Part shown: piece by piece, positions 1-6,032 of the stretch
How the letters are laid out: every line of letters starts with the position of its first letter
Numbering within the stretch: the stretch's first letter is position 1
Source of the DNA: JACQBY01 sp041486115
Lineage (GTDB): Bacteria; Nitrospirota; Nitrospiria; JACQBW01
DNA length: 16,249 bases
Assembly (NCBI GenBank): GCA_041486115.1
Contig: JBGPKT010000050.1
Location: forward strand, 1 to 16,249
Direction of reading: 5' to 3'
Notes under the pieces: model-generated
Told to the model about the DNA's origin: nothing
The model's input: the letters and a program-made list of their open reading frames with translations, nothing else
Database searches by the model: none
Translations under genes and position numbers: made by a program

Positions 1-1
1 C

Positions 2-1885
2 ACCGAGCCGATTGGCTACAACAGGAGTGGAAGCTTTAGAGAGATGGTGGTTTACCTCCATGACACCGTTCCCTTTACGGCGCAGGTGGTCACCGAAGGG
101 AATCCTCCGGGCACCTCGATCAAGGCAGCCATTGATTCCGGCCAGACCATTTCTTTTGTCATGCCGGAAGATATTTTAAAAACTGCGAATCCGTATATCA
201 ATGGAGGAACGCATACCACCGGAGGAGGAATGTTCTTCCGGGCTGAGTCGCTGGCCAGACGGTTGGTCGATAAAAACGACCCGTCGGTGCTCTTCTCGAG
301 CCTTGCGCATCACAATCAGGACCCGAATACGCCGCTGTTGCGCGCCTATCTGGGAGATACGGTGGTGTTCCGCCTGATGCATGTGATGATGAACGAATCG
401 CATACCTGGCATATTGCCGGACATGCCTTCCGGACCGAGCGGTATGCTCAGTATTCCGATTTGCGGAATGCCTACCATGTGGGAATTGCCGAAAGGTATG
501 ACCTCGTGACTCAAGCGGGCGGGGCTCAGCAGATGGCTGGAGATTACCTCCATTTCAACGGCCGGGCATCCCACCTCTCGGAAGGGAGCTGGGGCATCCT
601 CCGTGTTCTGGATAAGAAGGCGAGTGACCTTCAGCTTTTGCCCGGGCACGAAGAGATACCACAATCTGCCAAGTCGGTCTGTCCTGCAGATGCACCACGG
701 AAATCTTTTCATGTGATTGCCACGGAACGCGCCTTAAAATTCAATAATAAAGCGCCCGATGTGATTGAGGTCGATTTTGACCGGAAACTTTTGATTTCGA
801 ACCCCAAAGGGAAGATCTATATGCTCGAGGGGGACAAAACGAAGGTGTCCACAGACTATCAGCCGATGCCGTTGACGCTGCATGTGAACGTCGGAGACTG
901 TATAGAGATCAATCTGAAGAACGAAATGAAAAACAGCAGGGCATCGTTCAGCGCCGACATGCTGGCATTTGATCCAAAATCTTCGCAGGGTGTCAACGTG
1001 GGAATGAACCCCGGAGACCAAACGATCGGACCGGGTGAAAGCCGGGTCTACACTTATTATGCTCCGGTGGAATATGGCGAGACCGCCGCATTGGTGTGGG
1101 ACTGGGGAAATGTCCTTGCCAACGTCCGGGACGGACTTTTTGGAGGGATTATCGTCGGGCCTAAAGGATCCACGTATCGTGATCCTTCGACCGGCGAAGA
1201 TGTCTCTATGAAGAACTCCTGGAATGCCGACGTTCTGATAGACAGGACGATTCCGGAAAACGCGAACCGGTCTGACTACCGGGATGCTTCCCTTTTCTTC
1301 CAGGAAGAAGATAACATCATCGGAACCGCCTTTATGCCCTACCTTCAACATATCGCCGGGTTGACCGGAGTCAATTACCGGATCGAACCCTGGAGCTATA
1401 GAGAAGATAAAGGCTGCGAACCGGGAAATCTCTATACCGCCTGCGTGACCGGTGAATCGGATCCTGTTACTCCGACGATCACGGCCCATGCCGGTGATCC
1501 GGTCAGAATCCATGTGTTTGGAGCGTTTGACGAGCAGAATCAGGTCTTCAGCCTTGAAGGGCACGAATTTCCGCTCAAACCCAACATGGTGGGCGCGGAC
1601 ATGCAGAGTTCGGAAGAATTCGGCGGATCTGAGAACCTTGATATCTATATCAAGGAGGGGGCCGGCGGACCGTTCCATATTCCCGGAACGTATGTCTGGC
1701 AGAACCACAGAATGCCCTATGCCGAAGCGGGTCAGTGGGGCTATCTGAGAGTGCTTCCCGTTGGGGACAAGAAGATTCTCCCCCTTAATGGGGCTCCTGG
1801 CGCTCTGACAACCAAAACCGCAGAGGATGCTCCGGCGCCGGAAGTAAAATCAGTTCCGGTTTCTATGTTGGAGAAAACCAGATAA
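2..1885 (+). CDS. Multicopper oxidase-like protein, C-terminal part (5' end outside window)
   Basis: The frame is open from base 2, ahead of the first Met codon at 44, so the gene starts upstream of the window. Counted from that Met, three cupredoxin-like domains are visible: about 75-190, 220-375 and 395-575. Each ends in the usual closing strand pattern (GSWGILRVL, DGLFGGIIVGPKG, GQWGYLRVLP). The first keeps part of a copper motif, H120-T-W-H123-I-A-G-H127, then H170 and H177. Positions where catalytic multicopper oxidases have HCH or HSH motifs read H-F-N (170-172), D-W-G (353-355) and Q-N-H (553-555). No Cys stands at any type 1 copper position. The visible part is therefore probably structural, or binds metal differently; catalytic sites may lie in the missing N-terminal domains. 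Large manganese- or iron-oxidising multicopper proteins have this multi-domain build, but the substrate here is unknown. The fold is well supported, the function is not. Confidence 0.75.
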   Translation, partial: TEPIGYNRSGSFREMVVYLHDTVPFTAQVVTEGNPPGTSIKAAIDSGQTISFVMPEDILKTANPYINGGTHTTGGGMFFRAESLARRLVDKNDPSVLFSSLAHHNQDPNTPLLRAYLGDTVVFRLMHVMMNESHTWHIAGHAFRTERYAQYSDLRNAYHVGIAERYDLVTQAGGAQQMAGDYLHFNGRASHLSEGSWGILRVLDKKASDLQLLPGHEEIPQSAKSVCPADAPRKSFHVIATERALKFNNKAPDVIEVDFDRKLLISNPKGKIYMLEGDKTKVSTDYQPMPLTLHVNVGDCIEINLKNEMKNSRASFSADMLAFDPKSSQGVNVGMNPGDQTIGPGESRVYTYYAPVEYGETAALVWDWGNVLANVRDGLFGGIIVGPKGSTYRDPSTGEDVSMKNSWNADVLIDRTIPENANRSDYRDASLFFQEEDNIIGTAFMPYLQHIAGLTGVNYRIEPWSYREDKGCEPGNLYTACVTGESDPVTPTITAHAGDPVRIHVFGAFDEQNQVFSLEGHEFPLKPNMVGADMQSSEEFGGSENLDIYIKEGAGGPFHIPGTYVWQNHRMPYAEAGQWGYLRVLPVGDKKILPLNGAPGALTTKTAEDAPAPEVKSVPVSMLEKTR

Positions 1886-1915
1886 GGCAGCCATAGTCGG
1901 ATAAAAGAAGGAATG

Positions 1916-1957
1916 AAAAAGGGAGCGGGTAGAAGAAAATTCTCCCGTTCCCTTTTT
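1916..1957 (+). terminator. Rho-independent terminator-like hairpin after the multicopper oxidase gene
   Basis: A 14-base-pair stem (1916-1929 with 1944-1957) starts with five A and ends with five T. It contains one G-U pair, and its loop can itself form an AGAA/TTCT stem. The A-run before and T-run after suit a terminator that works in either direction. It lies 31 bases after the stop codon and 23 bases before the next gene on the same strand. Confidence 0.75.
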
Positions 1958-1980
1958 AAATTGTGGAGGTTGAATAACAA

Positions 1981-2922
1981 ATGTTTCGTTTCATTGTTTT
2001 GATGGCAGGTCTGTTTTTTTTGTCGGGAACTCTTTCTCCGGGGCAATCCGTTGCCGGGGGATTTCACGAAATGGAGCCTTCAGCACTTCCTGAGTATAAG
2101 GTCTCCGAGGTGTCCCATGGAGGGATTCTTAGCGGAAAAGTAGTCTTAAAAGGACCGGTCCCCGATTCACGGGCTTTTCCTTTAATTTTGTACCCGTTTG
2201 GTTACTTTTGTAAAAAAATATCCGACGGAAATGGAAACGTGGTGATTAAAGAATATATCGTCGGTCCTCAGCAGGGACTCCAGGATACGATCGTTTCAGT
2301 TCAAAATGTCAGGGAAGGAAAACCTTTTCCTGAAATGAAGGCGGAGTTTATCTCGGTCGATTGCATGTTCCATCCGGCAGATGTGCCGGACAGCGAACAG
2401 TTTGAGGTGAGTGAAGGAAAACTCAGTCATATCCATCCATCGGTTGGTGTGATCCGTAATGACCAGAAAACCTCTGTTCTCAATAAAGATCCGATCATTC
2501 ATAACGGCCAGATTTTTCAAAGTGAACGGGGGGACATTGTATTGAATTTTCCTCTGCCGATTTCGAACCAACCCCATGGAGGCGTGATTCATCTGGAGGC
2601 GGGGAAAAAAATTGCCCAGATGATCTGCGGGATGCATGAATTTATGCAAACATGGGCATACGTTGTCGATAACCCCTATTTTGCGAGGACTAAAAGAGAC
2701 GGACACTTTTCAATAGACCGGTTGCCTCCCGGGACCTATAAAGTGACCGCATGGCATCCTCACTTTAAACCGGTAGAAAAAGAGATCACGATCGCTCCCG
2801 GCGGGAATGTCGTGGCCGATTTTGAATTTGACTCATCTGAAATCCGACATTCTAATTACGAGATTCAGGAAAAATTCCGGGTGGGTCCGGGGGCGCATCA
2901 ACATCAAATGGATATGAAATAG
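1981..2922 (+). CDS. Secreted cupredoxin / carboxypeptidase-regulatory-like protein
   Basis: This 313-residue protein has a clear signal peptide (hydrophobic residues 4-19, probable cleavage after about residue 25). It continues with a Gly-rich beta-sandwich segment (48-110), a cupredoxin-like core and a carboxypeptidase-regulatory-like closing segment (DGHFSIDRLPPGTYKVTAWH, 240-259). H174 (IIHN) and C216-x2-H219-x2-M222 match the H...C-x2-H-x-x-M pattern of periplasmic proteins in this family, so a mononuclear type 1-like copper site is predicted. The tail HQHQMDMK (306-313) is rich in metal-binding residues. C77 and C128 may pair as a disulfide. A GGAGG ribosome site (1965-1969) precedes the ATG. 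Its place beside a multicopper-oxidase-like gene suggests an extracytoplasmic copper or electron-carrier role; that is inference. Confidence 0.75.
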   Translation: MFRFIVLMAGLFFLSGTLSPGQSVAGGFHEMEPSALPEYKVSEVSHGGILSGKVVLKGPVPDSRAFPLILYPFGYFCKKISDGNGNVVIKEYIVGPQQGLQDTIVSVQNVREGKPFPEMKAEFISVDCMFHPADVPDSEQFEVSEGKLSHIHPSVGVIRNDQKTSVLNKDPIIHNGQIFQSERGDIVLNFPLPISNQPHGGVIHLEAGKKIAQMICGMHEFMQTWAYVVDNPYFARTKRDGHFSIDRLPPGTYKVTAWHPHFKPVEKEITIAPGGNVVADFEFDSSEIRHSNYEIQEKFRVGPGAHQHQMDMK

Positions 2923-2978
2923 AGGACATTAAACGACCTTTAAAACAGCATCCTTATGGATGGTCGATTTTAGAAAAA

Positions 2979-3074
2979 AATCGGGGAATGCAGAGGTGGT
3001 TGTGAGGAATCCTCCCCCCTTGATGTGCAGGATCAAGGGATAAATTCCTTGGAGCTATGCTGGATTCCCCGATT
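2979..3074. repeat. Inverted-repeat element with internal hairpin upstream of hemF
   Basis: An exact 11-base inverted repeat (2979-2989 and 3064-3074, AATCGGGGAAT/ATTCCCCGATT) extends to 15 positions with one mismatch. It encloses a second perfect 8-base-pair hairpin (CCCTTGAT 3017-3024 with ATCAAGGG 3032-3039, 7-base loop). The motif GATTCCCCG is repeated at 3063-3071 and 3086-3094, so the left arm could pair with either copy. The direct repeat ATTTTA flanks the unit at 2967-2972 and 3076-3081. It could be a structured RNA, a miniature mobile element or a long terminator-like fold. I recognise no known riboswitch in it. The 215-base gap 2923-3137 holds no convincing gene. Confidence 0.6.
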
Positions 3075-3079
3075 AATTT

Positions 3080-3085
3080 TATAAT
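3080..3085 (+). promoter_or_regulatory. Possible -10 box for hemF
   Basis: A perfect TATAAT stands 52 bases before the hemF start codon. No good -35 box lies 16-18 bases upstream, where the sequence is the right arm of the inverted repeat, so the promoter is uncertain. If it is used, transcription would start near 3092 and the inverted repeat would lie upstream of the hemF message. Confidence 0.3.
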
Positions 3086-3137
3086 GATTCCCCGCGTTAT
3101 TCTGACTCGGAAAGAATAGAAAAGAGTTCTCCTTTTT

Positions 3138-3926
3138 ATGCGTGATAGAGCTGAAAAATATTTTCAGGATTTAAGAGACCGGATTTGCGCGGCATTTGAG
3201 TCATTGGATGGCGGTTCTTTTGAGCGGACTTCCTGGGAGAGGCCGGGAGGGGGCGGGGGCCTGATGTCGGTCATGAAAGGGAAGGTTTTTGAAAAAGTCG
3301 GAGTCAACTGTTCAACTGTTTTTGGGGAAATGGACCCGGAATTTGGAAAAGGAATTCCCGGTTACAGGAATTATTTTTTTGCGACGGGGCTTTCCCTGGT
3401 GGCCCACATGGCCAACCCATTAGTCCCGGCGTTTCATCTGACCCTCCGGCATATAGAAACCGATCATTCGTGGTTTGGGGGCGGCGCGGATATGACGCCG
3501 GGCTTTCCCTTTGAAGAAGATATTACCGATTATCACCGCGCTTTAAAGACCGCCTGTGATAAGCATGACACCGGTTATTATTCAAGATTCAAGAAATGGT
3601 GTGATGATTATTTTTATCTGGAACACCGGAAAGAGCCAAGAGGAAGCGAAGGAATATTTTTTGACCATATCGATCAAAATCCGGAAAAAGATTTTAAGTT
3701 TATCCGGGATATCGGAGAGGCTTTTTTAGGGGCCAGTACTAAAGTGATTTTAATACGTAAAGATCAGGCATTTACAGAAGAGCAGAGAGATTTTCAGCTT
3801 TACCAACGGGGTCGGTACGTCGAATTTAATCTCCTTTATGACCAGGGTACGCTGTTTGGCCTGAAAACCGGCGCAAACGCCAATGCGGTATTCATGTCGA
3901 TGCCGCCGGTGGTCAAATGGAAATAA
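3138..3926 (+). CDS. hemF: Oxygen-dependent coproporphyrinogen III oxidase
   Basis: HemF catalyses the oxygen-dependent oxidative decarboxylation of coproporphyrinogen III to protoporphyrinogen IX in haem synthesis. The 262-residue protein carries the family signatures in order: WERPGGGGG (33-41), FEKVGVN (51-57), WFGGGADMTP (112-121), RFKKWCDDYFYLEHR (150-164), FQLYQRGRYVEFNLLYDQGTLFGL (219-242) and MSMPPVVKW (253-261). His100, His133 and His163 align with conserved active-site histidines. The C-terminus stops about 25 residues earlier than the E. coli enzyme; no frame beyond the stop continues the family sequence, so this looks like a naturally short form. The ribosome site is weak (AAAAGAG). 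Haem demand from the downstream cytochrome bc genes fits the location, though co-transcription is not shown. Confidence 0.93.
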   Translation: MRDRAEKYFQDLRDRICAAFESLDGGSFERTSWERPGGGGGLMSVMKGKVFEKVGVNCSTVFGEMDPEFGKGIPGYRNYFFATGLSLVAHMANPLVPAFHLTLRHIETDHSWFGGGADMTPGFPFEEDITDYHRALKTACDKHDTGYYSRFKKWCDDYFYLEHRKEPRGSEGIFFDHIDQNPEKDFKFIRDIGEAFLGASTKVILIRKDQAFTEEQRDFQLYQRGRYVEFNLLYDQGTLFGLKTGANANAVFMSMPPVVKWK

Positions 3927-3960
3927 ACCTCTCGTCCGATCACACTCAAACTTTTTAAAA

Positions 3961-3980
3961 GGATATCCAAGGATATCCAA
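3961..3980 (+). repeat. Tandem 10-base repeat, two copies of GGATATCCAA
   Basis: Two perfect, adjacent copies of GGATATCCAA lie 34 bases after hemF. Each contains the palindrome GGATATCC, so the pair could be a double operator-like site or simply a local duplication. Confidence 0.7.
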
Positions 3981-3989
3981 TGAATAAAT

Positions 3990-4007
3990 AAAAGGTATTG
4001 CCTTTTT
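3990..4007 (+). terminator. Weak terminator-like hairpin after hemF
   Basis: AAAAGG (3990-3995) pairs with CCTTTT (4001-4006) around a five-base loop and ends in a run of five T. The stem is short and AT-rich, so it may only partly stop transcription. A second hairpin follows: ATGAGAT 4017-4023 with ATCTCAT 4035-4041, supported by AAGG/CCTT flanks. Confidence 0.4.
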
Positions 4008-4097
4008 AAGGCTGAAATGAGATAAATTTTGATAATCTCATCCTTGGAATTAAGAGGGCGAGAAGGCAATTTATTGACTAACCTGGAGGGCAAAAAA

Positions 4098-4385
4098 ATG
4101 GCGGCCGCAATGACCAAATCAAAAATTCTCGATTATCTGTCTAAAAATCTGGAAGTATCAAAAAAGCAAATTAACGAAGCTCTGAGCGAACTTGTTCTCC
4201 TTGCGTATAAAGAAGCAAAAAACTCTTTTACTTTTCCCGGCCTCGGAAAATTACTGATTGTCAATCGTAAAGCCAGGATGGGAAGAAACCCTCAAACAGG
4301 CGCTGCGATTAAAATCCCGGCAAAAAGAGTTTTGAAATTCCGGGTTGCCAAGGCCTGCAAAGATGCGGTGTTAGGGAAAAAATAG
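4098..4385 (+). CDS. HU-family DNA-binding protein
   Basis: This is a 95-residue histone-like protein that would bind and bend DNA as a dimer. Helical N-terminal half: TKSKILDYLSKNLEVSKKQI and onward. The DNA-binding beta-arm region carries the family signature GLGKLLIVNRKARMGRNPQTG (48-68), with the intercalating Pro in RNP (63-65), and ends IPAKRVLKFRVAKACKDAV. I place the start at ATG 4098 because GGAGGG (4085-4090) stands seven bases before it. An upstream in-frame start at 4029 would add 23 residues without family similarity and lies in the hairpin region. HU, IHF-alpha and IHF-beta are hard to separate from sequence alone. The stop codon is 12 bases from the next start, so it may share a transcript with the TPR and cytochrome genes. 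Confidence 0.92.
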   Translation: MAAAMTKSKILDYLSKNLEVSKKQINEALSELVLLAYKEAKNSFTFPGLGKLLIVNRKARMGRNPQTGAAIKIPAKRVLKFRVAKACKDAVLGKK

Positions 4386-4397
4386 ACCGGAGGAAGT

Positions 4398-5477
4398 TTG
4401 TCGGACTTGATTCTCCGATCGAATGTGAATGTTTCGATGAGGGACTATCGAAATTGCGCTGTAAGCGATAGCAAGGCAAACAAGGCGAAAGGGTTTCTTG
4501 TTTTTCTGATTTTTTTTCTATTGTATCCGTTTGTCCTTTTTGCCGCGCCTGTCCAAGAAGAGGCGGAAGCCCATTTTTCAGAGGGGATGCAATTTAACAA
4601 AGAACGTCGGTTTCCCGAAGCCCTCAAAGCGCTTACTCTGGCCGTTGAATTAAACCTTGAATCTCATAAATATCATCAGGCGCTTTTTCTCACCTATACC
4701 CAGACCCGAAAGGGTCTCGATGCGATCAGTGTTTATAAACAACTTGAAAAACAACATCCGGGCAGTCCGGCGGTACACTACTGGCTAGGGAGGCTTTATC
4801 TTGAAAGCGGACGCCTTCCCGATGCGGTCTCCGAGTTTAAAGATGCCACTCGCCTTCTCCCGAAGGACGACCATGCCTTTATCTCCCTGGGGCATGCCTA
4901 CTATCGGATGCAAAAATATTCCGAGGCGTTAAAAGCCTATCAGAGTGCCAATCAAATCACCCCTCGTTTGGCGGTGGTCCAGTCGGGGATCGGCAACGTC
5001 TACTATGCAAAAAAAGATTTTCCCCATGCCAAAAAGGCGTATGTAGAGGCTCTTAAAATTGACCCTTCTTCCGAAGAGGCAAGGTATAACCTGAGCCTGA
5101 TCTATGAAAAAGAAGGGGCGATGGATTTGGCGATGAAGGAATGGAAATACCTTCTCGACGCAGACCCCAATGAATCAAAAATCAGAGAGAAGGTCGCCTG
5201 GGTGTACTATCAGAGAGAGGCGTACCGGGATGCCGTCAGGGAATTTTCCCTGCTGGCGCAAATCAACCAGAATTCACCCGATGTCTATTTCATGCTCGGC
5301 CAGGCCCAGGTTTTGCTGGCTGCTCAATCGACTTCACTGGACGAGCGGGACCGCCTTAAAAAGGAAGCCATTGAATCGTTTCGACGAACCATTGATCTCG
5401 ATCCGGATAATCTATCTGCGCAGAATTATCTCAAAAAGCTGACTTCGCCGGCACCATCGGCACCTCTAAAGAAATAG
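4398..5477 (+). CDS. TPR-repeat protein with N-terminal membrane/signal segment
   Basis: This 359-residue protein has one hydrophobic segment (33-49) followed by AAP, which could be a signal peptide or an N-terminal anchor. The rest, from about 53 to 350, is consecutive tetratricopeptide repeats with the usual W/Y-G-A-P spacing, for example YWLGRLYLESGRLPDAVSEF (117-136), AYYRMQKYSEALKAYQSAN (162-180) and IDLDPDN near the end. TPR domains hold protein complexes together, so a periplasmic assembly role for the neighbouring bc complex is possible but unproven. The TTG start at 4398 is chosen because GGAGG (4389-4393) precedes it by four bases. ATG 4437 is an alternative with a shorter n-region but no ribosome site. 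The Rieske gene starts 51 bases downstream. Confidence 0.82.
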   Translation: MSDLILRSNVNVSMRDYRNCAVSDSKANKAKGFLVFLIFFLLYPFVLFAAPVQEEAEAHFSEGMQFNKERRFPEALKALTLAVELNLESHKYHQALFLTYTQTRKGLDAISVYKQLEKQHPGSPAVHYWLGRLYLESGRLPDAVSEFKDATRLLPKDDHAFISLGHAYYRMQKYSEALKAYQSANQITPRLAVVQSGIGNVYYAKKDFPHAKKAYVEALKIDPSSEEARYNLSLIYEKEGAMDLAMKEWKYLLDADPNESKIREKVAWVYYQREAYRDAVREFSLLAQINQNSPDVYFMLGQAQVLLAAQSTSLDERDRLKKEAIESFRRTIDLDPDNLSAQNYLKKLTSPAPSAPLKK

Positions 5478-5528
5478 ATGGGGTTACGCCGAAAAGGAAA
5501 ATGGATTCAATGAAAGAGGGAGGCGCCT

Positions 5529-6032
5529 GTGTCTGATATCACGAGGAGAAGTTTTTTCGGAAGAGTCATCGCGATGATCGCGGGGTTTGTTGCACTTGGA
5601 TTATCGATTCCCTTTCTGGGGTACCTCATCCTTCCTTCCTTTCGAAAACGGGAGGAGTCCTGGTCCGAGGTCGGGCTGCTGGAGCAACTGGAAGTCAACC
5701 AGCCGAAAGAGTTCAATGTGGTGCGAAACCTCAAAGACGGATGGATGACGACGAAATCGGTCAGAGCCGTCTGGGCGTTTCGAAAGCCCAGTGGCGGGGC
5801 GGTGATTTATTCCCCCAATTGTCCGCATCTGGGCTGCGGATACCGCTGGGATGAAGAGAAAAAAGAATTCCTCTGCCCCTGTCACGGAAGTGTTTTTGAT
5901 TTAAACGGAACAGTATTGGCCGGGCCTTCCCCAAGGCCCCTGGATGTTCTTCCATCGAAAGTAACAGGAGACCGGCTTTTTGTCATTTTCATGGAATTCA
6001 AGGCAGGAACTTCCAGAAAGGAGGCGATTTGA
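5529..6032 (+). CDS. Rieske iron-sulfur subunit of cytochrome bc/b6f-type complex
   Basis: The Rieske protein takes the first electron from quinol at the outer quinone site and passes it to cytochrome c. This 167-residue protein begins with a twin-arginine motif (TRRSFF, 5-10) and one membrane helix (about 12-35), typical of Tat-exported Rieske anchors. The cluster motifs are intact: C98-P-H100-L-G-C103 and C116-P-C118-H119-G-S121, with C98, H100, C116 and H119 as ligands and C103/C118 as the disulfide. The GPSPRPL loop follows (132-138). The position that is Tyr in mitochondrial-type proteins (CHGSxY) is Phe123 here, which in studied proteins lowers the redox potential. The start is GTG at 5529, five bases after GGGAGG. 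The stop overlaps the cytochrome b start, so translation is probably coupled. Confidence 0.95.
   Translation: MSDITRRSFFGRVIAMIAGFVALGLSIPFLGYLILPSFRKREESWSEVGLLEQLEVNQPKEFNVVRNLKDGWMTTKSVRAVWAFRKPSGGAVIYSPNCPHLGCGYRWDEEKKEFLCPCHGSVFDLNGTVLAGPSPRPLDVLPSKVTGDRLFVIFMEFKAGTSRKEAI

Noticed and set aside
734..1708. A 324-codon open frame on the minus strand inside the multicopper-oxidase-like gene
   Set aside because: It lies wholly antisense to a gene with clear cupredoxin family motifs, shows no recognisable domain, and its length is explained by codon bias of the sense strand.
3880..3980. HemF looked truncated, so a frameshift near its end was considered
   Set aside because: Translation of the other forward frames after the stop gives nothing like the missing HemF tail, and the sequence up to MSMPPVVKW is intact, so a short natural form is more likely.
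4074..4079. TTGACT as a -35 box for the HU gene
   Set aside because: It is only 18 bases before the start codon and next to the ribosome site, so no -10 box and leader can fit.
4029..4097. Longer N-terminus for the HU-family gene
   Set aside because: The extra 23 residues have no family similarity, while a strong ribosome site sits just before ATG 4098.
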